64,000 bases of DNA from Vitis vinifera (lineage: Eukaryota > Streptophyta > Magnoliopsida > Vitales > Vitaceae): the NCBI RefSeq assembly GCF_030704535.1, contig NC_081822.1, positions 33,277,501 to 33,341,500 of the forward strand, in the 5' to 3' direction. The translations under genes were made by a program, and so were the position numbers. Positions 1 to 13,609 of this stretch are shown one piece after another. Each line of letters begins with the position of its first letter. Within the stretch, counting starts at the first letter, position 1. The notes under the pieces were generated by a model that was not told the DNA's origin, searched no databases, and saw only the letters and a program-made list of their open reading frames with translations.

Positions 1-1519
1 CAGGACCTTTTAAACGGTAGATCTCGTTTCTTTTTCAGAAACTTGCCATTTATGCTTCTTCTATGTACTGATACTCTTTAGTTTATTTATTTAAAATAAT
101 ACTTATAATTAGGAATCTCTTTGTCACATCTGAATTGAGTCATCAATATGTCATAGATTTCTCAGTTCCAATGAAGTATAGGCACCATCAGAGAAGAACC
201 CTTCGTGTAAAATCTTAATGGGAAGCTATAACTGTAATGAGGAGGCCTGAATGCCTGTGTACAACGACTTTCTCTTTTTCCCTTTTCTTCTATTGAATGA
301 TAAATAAAAACAAAGAATGATGAAATGACGCAGAGTACCTTGACTGTCGGATTGTTGGTTATGCTTTCTATTAAAAGAATATAGAAAAATGGACTGAATG
401 TTGTTTGATTTGAGGGAGAAGAGAAAACTTGGAATCTTTTACTAGGCAGCTAATCCAGACCCAAGCTATTATACTGAGGTTTAAATTACTCATAGGAAAA
501 TCTTGTCTTGCCAGAGATGGAATGGGGCATGAAGGGAAACAGGCATCTAACCATTACTTTGTAGGCTAAGGGCTGTTTGGAAACTATTCTTGAAAACAAT
601 TTTCTGATTTAAAAAATGTGATTGACAATTTCTGATTGAAATAGCTTTTTGATAATCTGTTCTTATTGTTTTTATATTAAATTCAAGATATTTTCAGATT
701 TTTTTTTTATTTGTGTGATAAGAAAATTGAAAATACGAAGGATAAATTTTTTTGTATTAGACATGGTTATATACTACTGATTGGATGAGTAGTCTGGATT
801 GGGGAAGTAGTGAGCGTAGATATGGGAGTCCCTTTCAAAGGAGATTGGTTGTTTTCTTAGAAAGCTTGCTCTCTGAACTTGTGAGCAACTTGCCTAAAAT
901 CCCCGGAAAATCTTTTTCATTTTCCTGGAAAATGTTCAGTCATTTTCAGCAATGCCATTGGAACACAATATCTCCTGTAAGTTATTTTTTTGAGTCAGTG
1001 ATTTTTAGGTTTTGCTCAGCTTCGTTGTCATCTTCAAACCAATTTTCAGTAGCATGTTTCAAATACTTCCCATTTCCGGTGTGCTTGTGTCTGCAACTCT
1101 TGACATAAACTCACTTTCCAGTCACTAATACCAATATTGAAGTACAATCATGCATGAAGAAAGAACTGAACATTTCATTATATGGATTTATACGTATATA
1201 TAATGGCTTGGACTGAGCAACCCCTTTTTAGCTTTACAAATTGAATTCCACAACAAGAGAAATGCAGGTAAACCAACTAAAAACCCTTCTCCCACTCTAA
1301 TGAGATTGTTGGCACTGTTATACCACAGATGAAAAATCTCAGAATCCTGATTATGTATAAGCACATTCTTTCCCTCTGGTACTTTGTGGTAAACCAAAGG
1401 AGTCCCCTGGTGGGATGCTAGTTCCTTCTACTGGTAAGAATACCCCATCCAAGAAAAATCCAGTTTCAGTTCTTGACTGTCCTCCAACAGTTCTTCTGGG
1501 TTTGGACAGCTCATGTTAA
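1..1519. other. 3' flank of the kinase gene, no gene recognised
   Basis: No open frame here has family-like composition; the short frames look random. The part next to 1519 is presumably the 3' UTR of the minus-strand kinase that ends at 1520. Around 570-740 there is a stretch (GGGCTGTTTGG followed by AT-rich sequence) resembling the end of a degenerate MITE, but no matching second end was found. Confidence 0.4.
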
Positions 1520-4500
1520 TCACAGTTTTTGTTGGGTCTTGTCAATTCGTGCTTTGCGGACAGCCTCTTGGATCTGTCTCTCATGGTCTTTGAGCATTTC
1601 TTCAATGTTCCCTCCAGACGGCATCAGTGGTCCAGAGTAGTGCATCCTGTTTTTCTTGGGTACATAGCCCTAAAAAATTCACATTGTAAGGCAATTCAGT
1701 CATGCAGTTAACTAGGAATAGAAAAAATGGCATAGCAAAGTATTGCCATCACCAAAACAACAAAGAGATTAGTGTTCCTTAATGACGAGAATGCTACATT
1801 CTGTGGTTATGCATCAGATCACAATATTTTAGCATTACAGTTTTTATAGGATATTCAAAGATGTTTTGCCACAAAAGGAAATAGGAAAATAAACCCAGTC
1901 AGAGTCAGCTGCCAGCTGACTCCATACTTGCATGCAAATCAAATCAGAGTGATTCTAGGATGACTCAAGAATTTACAGAAGAAAATGAATTAACCAATGA
2001 CTTAATAATTTTTTCTAAGCCTACAACTAGACATGCTTCAAATAGAATATTCTTTCCTCTGTTCTAACAATCCATAAGTATCGCATGAGTCTGATCTAAC
2101 AACTCCAAGTCCTTCTGATTTGGGTAATCAGGATCAGCCCTCTCTTTCTCGCTCATCTCACTAGGTGAAGGGATTTTGTGTTAATAACTTGTTAGTTCTT
2201 ATTTCAGAGTAGCATTCTACTTCTCATTGTAATTTAGTTACATGCAGAAGAAACAATCAACTGGTGCAAGATTTTCCAGATATCAGTCTCAATTGCTTAC
2301 TGTGTCTCTGAAGTCTTGACCAGTATGGCTCAAGATGTTGCTATTGGGCAGACAATGGGTCTAAAGAATGCTTATTGAAATGACAAATCTGCTGTTAAAG
2401 TTCCTTCTAAACCATTTCAAAGCCTTATATTTCATTGGAGAAAGGCTAAAGATTGGTTATATTTGTGCTCATTATATCATGACTGCATTCTAGCTAGAAG
2501 AAATTCTCATTCTCCCAAACTCTTCTGTTAAAGAACATAGGCAAGTCAGAAAGATATAGTAGCTCCAGCTTAGGTATTTATGTCAATATTTGTCTTCACC
2601 ATATGGTCTTGAATTAAACAGTTTTCTAAAACCTTCTCTAACCATATCTTAATTCAAGATCCTATACCTTTTGCTATACCTTGCATAGAAAGTTCACCCA
2701 TCTCAACTCTCAGGTGGCTAAGGTTTGGAATGGGATGAGAGAGGTTCCAGGTTGGTTTCCATGTAGCTAAAAAGAAAAATGAAAATATATATATATATAT
2801 ATATATATTATCTATTGAAAGAAAACCCTATTGAAACAGGTTAATATGTCCCATAAGGAAAATTCATTGGTTGATGTTTAACATATGCATAAGCTAACAA
2901 TATAACTATACAGACAATCCTGAGGACCATTTAAGGACAGCATAATTTTCAACAACTGTAGGATCAAGGAATTGAAACAAAAGTTACTATCATCCGAAAA
3001 TTCATGCATTAGGCTTCAGTTAAACATTTCTAATCTCATAAAAATAGGAAATGTAATGGGAGGTGGGTAGAGAGTAAACCAATTATTAGATGGACACTTA
3101 CGGTAACAGATTCCTTGCCAGAGATCCTTTCGTCCTTCCTATGAGAGGAGTTTGACACACCTGCTGCTCCATGAGGCATGTGAGATCCATGGGTCCTCAA
3201 TTCTACTTTATTTCTTGAAGAGTCAAATGTATTTCCATAACCCAATTGGGCCTCATCCTCAACCTTCTTCTCTGATGATCCAACGGCATTTTGGTTAATC
3301 ATCAAAGTAGAATGAGACAAACCATTTGGCACAGTTCCTCTATGAGGTTCCATCCGAAAGTTGGACCCACTATCCTCTCCAGGTTTGTATTTTTCACTGA
3401 TGCATTTTGTGTTTGTCTGTCCCTGCTATACATGAGTTAGTCACAAAAGTAAAGCTGGAAATGCAAATTATGAAAGTAATAAGATACAGTTTCAGGCCAA
3501 AAATTACCTGCAAAGAGGCTTGTGCCTGAGGCTTAAATTCTGGTGTTGGCACATCCTTGGATTGTCTTGAACCCCTTCTAACAGATTCAGCTCCACGTCC
3601 TTTTACAGCCTCTGCCCTTTGCCTGGAATTAAGACATGAAATTCATATAAACAATAACATCGATTTAGAAATCTGATGGTGTCATGTCCTCACCAAAAAT
3701 AAACCTTAATAGAATTTTGGAAGTTGATTTCTGTATAAAGTTTTCATGATGAAAAATGTCGCCCAAGGTTTCTATACTAACATGAAACCAAGCGAAAGGT
3801 GGCTGCTGGTGTGCAAAATAAGTGGCAAACCCAATACATTCTATGGGACCATTTGGGATAGCTTTGAACTTCTACTTTTGGTGATCAAAGAAGCAGCAGC
3901 AAAAGTAATTACTTTTGCTATGCTATTAACTTTGTGCTTTGGAACTATATTTTAAAATGCCAATTTTAATGTTTAATAAGTTCTCTGGAATGCAGCTATA
4001 AGGTCACAAAGTTTCAAAGAACGACTCAAAGTTCTCCCAAAGTGGAATCACCTGATACTTGGAATGGAATAGATTCTGATCAAAATAGAAAAGTTTTCTC
4101 GAATATTCGTATAAGCCAAGTCATTTTAGACCCCAAGGATTTTAAAAGGACCAAACATTGCACCCAGGACCATGAGAACTTGATTCTCATGACCAATGGG
4201 AGAAAGATCTATGACAAACAAAATCTAATCTCATATCCATCATAAAATTTAATATAGTAAGTGTCATGAGTGTAAGTGAAGAGATTTACTATAGTTGCAT
4301 TTGCATATGTTGTCGAATAAATTGGCCCCAAGATATCATGTCACATTGAGCCAACCAGACTAAAATATCAAAGTAAATGTAATAAAAAAAAGAAAGAAAT
4401 AAGTTTTAGAAGTCTACAAGGAACAAAAAATAAATGTTGGGTCCTTGGGAGATGCTTTATTCATTTATCATGGCGTCTCATCTAGCAGCACAAAGTCGTG

Positions 4501-7500
4501 ATACATTTTGTTGATTCAAGGTCGAACTATCACCAGCACATTGCAAGGGATGTCAGGCTAGGTGCCCAAGTTTTAGAACCTTGTTTGTTGGCACATCTAC
4601 CACTTAGCATTAAGGTTTCATAGAAATACTCTCAACTAAAAGAGGTGGCATTATATACTCATGAAACCACTAATTTTCTTTCCCTTTTTATATCTATACT
4701 CCTGCTTCCTTCAATTTCACAGAGAGATGACAGATTCTAAAGATCAAAGAAATAAAGATTTTTTTTTGTTTTGTTTTTTTTTTTTTTTAAAAGAAATATT
4801 GATATGATAGAAGTCATCAAATAGCATACCTTCTTGCTTCCTCATTTCGGAGCTTGGCATCGTATTCTTTGCTTGGAACATATTTTGGCAAACTTGATGG
4901 ATCACAAGGGAGGGGCTTTGTTGTAAAGAACTGAAAAGAAAACTTGAAGTTAAAGACACAATTCCAATTTTTTAGTTTTTCAATATGATGCCAAATTCAG
5001 GATTCAGCAAGAGTATAGTTTGTGCCAGGTTAAATTTACAAATTGAGGAATTAGTCTGATTGTGAGGGGAAAAAAGTTAAGATTACTGGAAATAGCAAAC
5101 AAAAAAACACACACACACAATTTTGAAAACAATCGGGAGAAAAAAGAAAGAGAATCGCAAGCAACAAGGTCCCACAAACATCCCAACATAGAACCACATG
5201 AAATTATTCAGAATAATCAATTTATTAGTTTTAATTTTCAAATGGTTTAAAAAAGGTAATGAGTTATTCAACTAATGAACTGGCAAAACAGGTTATGCAT
5301 CCTTAATGAAGAGATCAACTGTAATTTGGAACCTTTCCAATATGGCCACTGTATTATTCATTAAAACCTTTGTGCTGTACTACAATTTGCTGAGAGAGTG
5401 GCAGCTAAAGATCTCTTGCAGAAAAAAGTGAACCTATCTGATGATCATTAGCAGCATGTAAGTGTTCTTGGACACCTAATCTTATACGCTAATTTTCTTC
5501 TTTCTTGGGGAACCCTAATGAGACTATGCTGTCAGATTCCAGACCCTACCTACCGAGTAAATTGTTTTTTCCATTGATATAGACATTTGTTTCCAAACAA
5601 AAACATTGCAGGAAACATTTTGATTTTTATAGAAGCTACTATTGATAACTATTAGAGAACCGATTTTCCTAGAAGCTTAAGCTTGTAGAATTTGGGTTCA
5701 TAATATATCATGCACTTGAACACCCTCCCTCATGTGAGGCTCTATACACACATGTGGAGAGACACATAGGCATACATAGGCCTGCCCATAAGATAAACAA
5801 ACCACAAGCAGCCTCCTTTGAGCTTAATAAAGTGGAAAATAAATATACAGTGAGGTTCGAGCACATGATTTTCCGTCAAACAAGACTCTAATACTATGTT
5901 AAGACAATCAATTTTCCTAAAAGTTAAAGCTATAGGATTTGGGCCCCTAATATATATCATGCACTCCAACAGTAACATTCTGAAATACAGTTCATACTGA
6001 ACTTGAAATTACCTCACTTTTGAGTGCAGAAGCAGCTGTTCCCCTTGCATCTGGCTCTACTGAAAGAAGCACATCAACGAGAGCCAAAGCTGAAGAAGGG
6101 AAATTTCTGAATGTCTCAGCTAGGCGGCGCTTGTAAGGATGTTGAGGTTTGAAACTGGATGCATGTGCCAATTTTGATTTCTGCCAGTATTCCTCAGAGG
6201 GTGAACCACAAAGCTTAAAGATTTTATGAATTTGCTCCACCTGTTGTTGGTCAGGATGATATCAAACACTAATTAAAAAAAAAACGCATGGTAAAAATAG
6301 AAATAGAAAAGCATATTGCACCTTACTTCAAGATATCATACACAGCTAAATTGGCAATTAATGCTTATAATTTCAATGTAATTCAAGTGCATCGTCATAA
6401 TGTATAATATAGGAAATGATCCTTATATCACAGGTACTGGCATCCCCAAACTCAATACATGAACTCAATATCAAAACAGGTCAACCATGTTTGTCAAACT
6501 AGTTAAAAGTTGAGAAGAGAGAAATGGTTAGGAGAAGAAAACAAACAAATGCCATCAGTCAGGATTCCAAGACTGTTAGAGCCCACTTGTATTTTCCCAG
6601 AGAAGACAATGGATGATTCTGGAACTATATATTATTCACTGTTGGGAAGGATTTAAAAATAAAACTAATTTAATGACCCGCTTCCTCCCATGTAGATATT
6701 GTCTACTTTGAGCCCAATGGACCCTTACAATTTTAAAACGCATCTACATGGTTAAGAGGAGCCCATAAATATAGTGTAAGAAACTTTTTCCCTTATCCGA
6801 TGTGAGATATCACAATCACTCCCCCATGGAGACACGACATCCTCGTCTTGTCCCATAGGATTGCGGGGCTAAATAGACAAATACACCTTGTAGGGTTGGA
6901 CAAACAAATGTCTACATCAAGGTCGGGGATTGACTCTGATACCATTTTGTAATGACTCACTCCCTTTCATGTAAATATTGTTTGCTCTAAGTCCAATTAG
7001 CTTTCATGACTTTAAAACACATTTACATGGTTAAATGAATCCAATGCATATGTAGTGCTAGGAATGTTTTCCCTTATCCGATGTGGGGTATGACAACTAA
7101 TATCATGAAAAAGAATTCAGTCATAGTAGATAAATTTTGGTAAAGAGGCATAATAATATTGAGAAAATAAATCAAGAAGGAAAAGAGAATAGAGGGCATC
7201 AAAGAGAGAGAGACAGTAAAAAACAAATCATATTTCAGTCTAGAATTGTTTGGAATAAATCAGGAATAATTCCTAGTATTGGCAAAACTAATGAATAATT
7301 TGTGAATTACTGAACTATGTGAATTAAATATTCTTATCAGAACAAGAAATGACACCAATAAGATGTGTGTCATTGCATTCAGATGTTATTACAACAGAAA
7401 AAATTGCCAGTCAGGAGTTTGAAACCATGGAGGAAGAACATGAGCAGTTGAGTTTCAACATAAGTCGGAACATGATGATCTTACACGAGTGCCCATTTTT

Positions 7501-10500
7501 GAAAGTGACTATAATCTAATATTTTAAAGTGATGGACCTTCGCTAAGACTGGCCAGCATGAATAATTATTCAACAGAAAAAATGTCATTCAGGAGTTCAA
7601 AACCATGGAGGAAGAACATGTGTAGTTGAGTTTCAACATAAGTTGGAACATGATCTTACACTAGTGCCCATTTTTGAAAGTGACTATAATCTGAGATTTT
7701 AAAAGTCATGGATGTTTGCTAAGACTGGTCAGAAGGAATAATTATTCAACTGTCCCTTGTGATAGAATCTAAAATTAGTCTACATTGTTTCTTGTGGCAT
7801 TTGAAATAAACCCATTCCATATTATTCATAATCCTTTTGATGGTTTGAGGATTTCACAATATGTCTTGTGACATATTTTGGCAACATATCTTGTGAGGCT
7901 CGTCATTTTAGAAATCTTCACTTTCTGAGAGTTAGAAAAATCATCATATGCATTTTTTCAGTTAGAGAGATTGTCACAATTTTTAGCAACATGTCTTGTG
8001 ATGCTCAGCATTTTAATTTTTGTTCTGCACTGCCCACATGTTGTTTTGCAATCGTAATACTGAAAAGGATAAATAGTTTAGCTTCACTGCTACAGTAACA
8101 CAAACTGAATGTTCACTTTGACATTGGATATGCAAATGCTCCCTAGACTATTCATGTGGTTGGAAAAGCATTTTTCAAGGGGATAGAAGACCAAAATGTT
8201 TTCCAAGCAAAATAAACATACAAGGATGCTACCTCCGTACTTCCAGGCATGATAGGACTCCCAGCAAACAGTTCTGCAATGATACAACCAGTGCTCCATA
8301 GATCCACAGAAGCTCCATACTTGGTAGCACCGAGCAAAAGCTCAGGAGGTCTGTACCACAGAGTTACAACACGACTAGTTAATGGTTGACTTGGATCAGA
8401 CCTAAAGCTTGCCAGACCAAAGTCTCCAATTTTGAGGACTCCTTTATTGTCAATTAGAAGATTTGAACCCTTGATGTCTCGATGCAGAACACCCCGACTA
8501 TGGCAGTGCTCAAGTCCACGAAGTAGTTGTTGCATGTAACACTTAATCTGCAAGTTCCGCAACAAATATCAAATAAGAATATGCTTCATTTTCATGACAG
8601 TAAATTACATGACCCAATTGCATGGAGAAAGAAAAAATGAAAACAGAAAACAGAAAGCTTTCAAGACCATCATCTGGCCAATCTTTTCCAGTCTATGAAG
8701 TTTAGAGACCAGAGCGACTGAACCAAGTCCAATTGAGCAGTAAATTAATTTACAACTCTCACATGATTTGGCACTCAAATTAATTTGTTTTGATAGCAAA
8801 AGAGTTCTTTTAGATATAGAAATGGAAAAGAAGTTGTTCAATATCTTGATCTCATTGAAATGATGTCCCCAGCCACACTTAATGTAATTATATCTCTCAG
8901 ATATGCTTCTTTGACGCTTCTTTCTGGTTGCATTTCTTCATTGATTAGACATTGTGTTTTCATTTTTCCACCTTTTGTCTAAGAAAATCATCATAGTATT
9001 TTCTACTGTTGAGCGAGAAACAGAAATAATGTTAAACACAGCAAAAGCCTAAGCTTTTAGCAAATATGTCAACAATATATATCAACTTGATACATGCAGC
9101 CCAATCCTTACATGGAGAGATAAACAACTAATCAAAGACAAACAAATAGGGGATAAAGAAACAAAAAGGCTTGAACTCTAACATTTTTAGAAAATAGGAA
9201 CTCGTTTGGGAACTGCTTTTAAAAACGTTTTTTTTGTTCTTAAAATAAAACTATTTTCAGACTCAAAAACGTGTTTGGTAATTGTTTTGACATAAAATAG
9301 TTTTTTGAGAACTTGAGAACCTATTTTAATTGTTTTCAGTCATTTTCACTTGTTTTCTGGGTGTTGTTTTCGAAAATGTTTCCAAAGAGAACCTAGAGCT
9401 TCAATACCATATTAAATCAAGAGCTACTCAAAATCTTAAGCTTTTGGCAAGTGGCATAAATAAAAGTATCAATGAATTTCAAATTACTAGTAGAAGGCAG
9501 GTACCTGTGGTTCAGTGAACTTGATACCAGGTGTTGCAGAAAGCCCAGCAAGATCATGCTCCATGTATTCAAATACAAGGTACAAGGTACCTGATGTCCT
9601 CGAAGTGATTAGGCCCTCAAGCTTCATAACATTTGGGTGGTCAAGTTTACGCAGAACATGGATTTCTCTAGCCATAAAACGAACACTTTCTGGATCCATA
9701 TTACCAAATCGCACTTTCTTCAATGCCACAATCTTACCACTGTCAAGGTCACGGGCCCTATATACAGTGCTGTAAGTTCCTTGTCCAATCTGCATAAAAT
9801 GAAAGCAAAGTGAAAAAAGAAAAATAAGACAGCAGAAAAAGTCATGTAACGGTCCATTTAGACCATCATAGTAAAACTATTAAACCACAGATGGAGAAAT
9901 CGTCCTACAAACCATTTATCCACCAAAAAAGGGGCCCAAAACACAAACTACTTCACCTAGTAGCTGATATACAGCTTCCACCTATATCAAAAGGAGGTTG
10001 GTAATTACACTTAGCTGCTAAACTTTCATCAATGCTTTGGTAATGATATTCTAACAGAAACTTCAACATTTCACCTTCAAGATTTTTTATATAGGCTAAT
10101 CAAGATGCAGCTTCCAAAGCATGTGCAGATTTTAAGAAGTATATCATGTTAAACTGAAAGGAAAAAAGCAAAAGAAATTTAATTTTGGTTTCCAATATTA
10201 TAAACATATTTTTAAAAAATTGATTTAGTGTCAAATCATGTAACTGTTGTAAAATTGGCAGAGTTTCTTATCTCTATATTGGCATTTGGCAGGAGTAAAG
10301 CCACTAAGTGCAGGATCTTTAGAATTTTTTGCAGCAAAAGCACCTCAAAACTAAAATATTTTTATTTTTATTTTTGGCAGATTTTAGGCAATCATCAATG
10401 TCAAAGATGATTTGCTTTCCCAGATCGTATTGAAGTAAGTTCTTTAAAGTATATAAAGCTTATTTCCCAGCTCGGCTCAAAGAAAACATTATTAAGGACT

Positions 10501-11533
10501 AATCCCCTTGGATCACGTGAAATGCTAACAATCAGAAAATTATTAAAGAACCATTCCTATAATGTTTCTCTTATGAATGCATCTCAGTCATGTTGATATT
10601 TCAGAAGCTAAAATTGATATAATGCACTTCATATGCATGTATCAGTTTGAAAATCCATCTTTGTAACTGGTGTATGTGATAAAAATCATGGTAAGGCAGG
10701 TCTTCACACTACTAAGATTATCATAATGCAGGACACCAAATAGATTTGAGTTTTATCATGAAAAACCATTATGAGCATATTGAAGGTTGAAAAAAAATGT
10801 GGAACAGCTTCTAAGTTCATGAAGATTAATTCAAAACACATGCATGTAAAGCTTAAAACAGAAAACATTATTCAAGATTTCAAGCCCATCATGACATAAG
10901 AAGTAATCAAAATCCTGAACAACACTAATTACAAGCAATATGCAAAAAGAGACCACAATTATGCACACAAATACAAACTGAACCATAATCAAATAAAACA
11001 TAAGTTGCATCAAAAGAGACAAACAAAGAAGCTAAATAAGAACTAACTTTGTCTAACTTCTCATATGACTCGGGCCTTAGAGGCACCCACCCTTGGATGG
11101 CTTCTCCAGCAACCGAAGATAACCATGATGGCCATCCAGCGACAATCTGTTCTCCTTTGGCACCATTGGGCATGCTAACTATACGAGACATTGGTGATGG
11201 CCCTACGTTGTTTTCCATATCTAATGTCAACCTTCTTTGATGAGAAGCCTTAGTTGGCCTATCAGCAGTCATTGCTTTTTTCTCTCCCTCCATGGCACGA
11301 ATAGGAGCAGACCCCACATTGCCCTGCAATGCAGACTTTGATATAGGATGAACAGACCCACCTGTCCTACCATGACCACCACCACCTCCTGGCCCCATTA
11401 CAAACTCCTCTCCCGTGGAGGGGGCAACCAACTGCACTGAATCCTTATTCAACTCTTTCCCTTTCTCCTTCTCTCTCTCATTATAATCCACATATTCATC
11501 AACGGAGGCTTCCTTTGAGCAAATGCACCCCAT
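1520..11533 (-). CDS. CDK-like Ser/Thr protein kinase (At1g54610-type, CMGC group), 8 exons
   Basis: Plant CDK-related kinase that should phosphorylate Ser/Thr and may sit at a membrane. Exons read from splice sites (minus): 11533-11048, 9789-9505, 8547-8233, 6240-6013, 4930-4830, 3622-3508, 3422-3102, 1669-1520; all junctions are GT-AG and keep frame, giving 666 residues. The start is MGCICSKE, a predicted N-myristoylation site with palmitoylatable Cys, typical of this subfamily; an in-frame Met 37 codons upstream lacks that logic. The kinase domain starts near residue 160: glycine loop IGQGTYSTV (163-171), catalytic Lys in VALKK (about 186), HRDIKGSN (Asp about 281), DFG (Asp about 299) and WYRPPELLLG. 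The conserved CRK tail TTKPLPCDPSSLPKY is in exon 5. The C-terminal half of the protein after it is low-complexity and ends in DKTQQKL. Introns are large; intron 3 carries a TRIM element. The gene looks intact. The subfamily call is strong; the exact orthologue is not determined. Confidence 0.93.
2784..2809. repeat. (AT)n microsatellite in the last kinase intron
   Basis: Uninterrupted AT dinucleotides, about 12-13 units, lying in the intron between kinase exons 7 and 8. No function implied. Confidence 0.8.
6669..7095 (-). mobile_element. TRIM (miniature LTR retroelement) with 5-bp target duplication, in kinase intron 3
   Basis: Two direct repeats, 6669-6814 and 6948-7095 (146 and 148 bp), flank about 133 bp of unique sequence. 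Read on the minus strand, the first repeat begins TGTCAT and ends ...CATTACA. It is followed within a few bases by TGGTATCAGAG (6934-6944), matching the initiator Met-tRNA primer-binding site of plant LTR elements. The second repeat begins TGTGATA and is preceded by a purine tract TGGGGGAGTGAT (6815-6826). ACTAA flanks both sides (6664-6668 and 7096-7100). It has no coding capacity. Those four features together define a terminal-repeat retrotransposon in miniature. It lies in the same orientation as the host gene. The repeats have diverged considerably, so the insertion is old. Confidence 0.87.
7392..7750. repeat. Tandem duplication, two units of about 179 bp, in kinase intron 3
   Basis: Units at 7392-7570 and 7571-7750 share long identical blocks (for example GAGTTTCAACATAAGT and CCCATTTTTGAAAGTGAC) with scattered substitutions and small indels. 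No coding content. Confidence 0.8.
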
Positions 11534-13413
11534 AATCTCAGTTGAAAAAAACCCAAAAACCTGCCAAAACTTTGAGCAATCACACCTTGCAAACCTCTTG
11601 GCGTTAAGCACAAGGGTGCAATTGCATTTTCCTCCGAAACCCAAATTCCACCGGCACTGCCAATTCCCACAATCAGCAGAGCATTTCTTGTAAAATTCTC
11701 AATCTGGGTATTCTTAGTTTTGATCAACCATCAACCAGGTTTCTTGAAAATCAGGATTTTGAACTCCGGATATTCATCTCAATTGATCATTAATACAGTT
11801 TGAAACGAATTCGAACAACCCCAACCCTTTTGATAATAAAAAAGGCCAACCAAAAGAGCAAAAAAAAAAAAAAAATCAGAGGGAAGAAGGATCAACAAAT
11901 ATTGAATTCAAAAGGCAATGCTGACAAATGCTTAAAAGAATAGCAAAAACCCAGAAAAAAACTTGGAGCAAACTGTAATTGCCCAAGACCCACTCCAGGG
12001 TTTCTGGGTTACAGCTTAAAAAACTATTTTCAAATGATTAAAATCAGTAAATAATAAGTCAAAACCCTTGCTTTTCTGAATATGGACAAAGGGATACAAA
12101 GCCAGATAGATTGGACATTAATGGAAAAAAAAAAAAAATTCAAATTCAAATTGAGGGTATTGAATTTTGGAGTGTGGGTCATGACCCAAATGGCGAGGGA
12201 GACAGAGAGGGTTTTGCGGATGTGGGTTTGCCTAGAAGTGAGGAGAGCCAAAAGGTTTCTACGGTTGTACAGGGTGGTTACAACTTACAACATAGAAGAA
12301 ACAGACTTGACCCAGCACATGTCTCCCTCTCTCTAGAAATTCTAGAGACGAGAAGGAGAAGAAGAAGAAGAAGAAGAAGACGAAGAGAAAATGGTGAGAG
12401 TTAAGAGGGAAGAGCAGAGAGCCGGGAAATGTTTGAAAATGGGCAACGTGCACTGCAGTATGTGGTGGATCCCACTTCTTCCTATGAAACATGCCAAATA
12501 TTCTCTGCAATTTTTCTATAAGATATTCTCATGTATCACATCCATATCCAAACTCCCAAAGGAGAATGATTTTGAGATTTGATTCCAGCGTTTCTGATAA
12601 AATTTCATTGTTGTTAAGAAATGTATGAATTCGATTGCTTACAATCAATTTTTTTTTTTAATTAAACAATTTAAAGATATATAAAATTTTAAATAATTTA
12701 TATTTGTTTCTTAATGTTTTTAATCATAAACAAATGCGAGAATATCATTTTTATTTACTTTTCACGATAGTTTACAAAGAGCAGATATGACCATTGAATA
12801 AATATGAAAGTTTGCAAGTATGACCATGGAAAAAATATGGAAGTTTTGGGTGTAGTTAATTGATCACATGCCTATACATATAGAGAGATGAAGAAAATCT
12901 AAGGAGAGATGGGGAAAATTTTGTGATGTTGATATGATTCAAATCTTTCTATACATAGGGGTCCTCACGACTTTAAAACTCGTCTATTTGGTTAAGATAA
13001 ATAAACTTTCTAATTAGATGTTAGTAGATGGATGGATCAAGTAAAAGTTTGTCATTGATGGAATTAAGATAAAGAAATTGTTTCATGGGAGATGTGGTTG
13101 GTTAGGGATGACAATAGGGCGGATTCAGGACAAGTTACTCCCATCGCAACCCCACCCCATTTATTCATAATAATTTTCATCATTGTCTCATTTAAAAAAT
13201 TAAACGGGGCTGGACGGGTAAGATAAATTCTCATATCCGCCCCGTCACTCCCCATTTTAATTTTTTTTTAATTTTAATTTTTTTTAAATTACTTTTAAAA
13301 ATTTTAATTACATTAAAATAAATATGTTTTATAAATAATTAAATTATTATATTTTTATAACTTATTTTATTAAAAATATTTTTAATTATCTATATATTAA
13401 AAATAGTAAAATA
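11534..13413. other. Kinase 5' flank: leader, (GAA)n tract and upstream region
   Basis: Directly upstream of the kinase start. The region 11534-12400 is probably leader and promoter. A GAA/GAAG tract lies at 12350-12386, read as a CTT-rich tract on the kinase strand, common in plant 5' UTRs. Around 13095-13250 is a G/C-rich patch (GGGCGGATTC, CCGCCCCGTC) that looks like a degenerate dispersed repeat. 13260-13400 is very AT-rich. No gene seen. Confidence 0.5.
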
Positions 13414-13609
13414 TGTTGTAAAATTATAAAGTGAAAGGAAAAGAAAACAAAAAAAGAGAAATTAGAGTGTAGGAAGAGAATAGAATGCACGAGAAAATTC
13501 TATTGAAATTCATTAGGGGTCTCTCCCTTTTATAGGGAATTACACAAGATATTTATGGATGATCATCCACAAGTTACCATAGTGGTACAAAATCTCATAT
13601 TTTATAACA
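13414..13609 (-). repeat. 3' LTR of the truncated copia element
   Basis: On the minus strand it begins TGTTATAAAAT at 13609, right after the purine tract, and ends ATTTTACAACA at 13414. The two ends are inverted repeats differing at one of 11 positions, which fixes the 196-bp LTR. It contains a TATA-like CCTATAAAAGG. No second LTR is visible, so a target duplication cannot be tested. Confidence 0.78.

Noticed and set aside
785-1108. 107-codon open frame on the plus strand
   Set aside because: No domain-like pattern, composition typical of translated non-coding DNA, and it lies in the 3' flank of the kinase.
9190-9380. Possible MITE in kinase intron 2 (AACTCGTTTGGGAACTGC...)
   Set aside because: One end looks transposon-like, but no inverted partner or target duplication could be found.
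13095-13250. G/C-rich patch with CCGCCCCGTC and GGGCGGATTC
   Set aside because: Resembles a common degenerate plant repeat, but too short and diverged to delimit.
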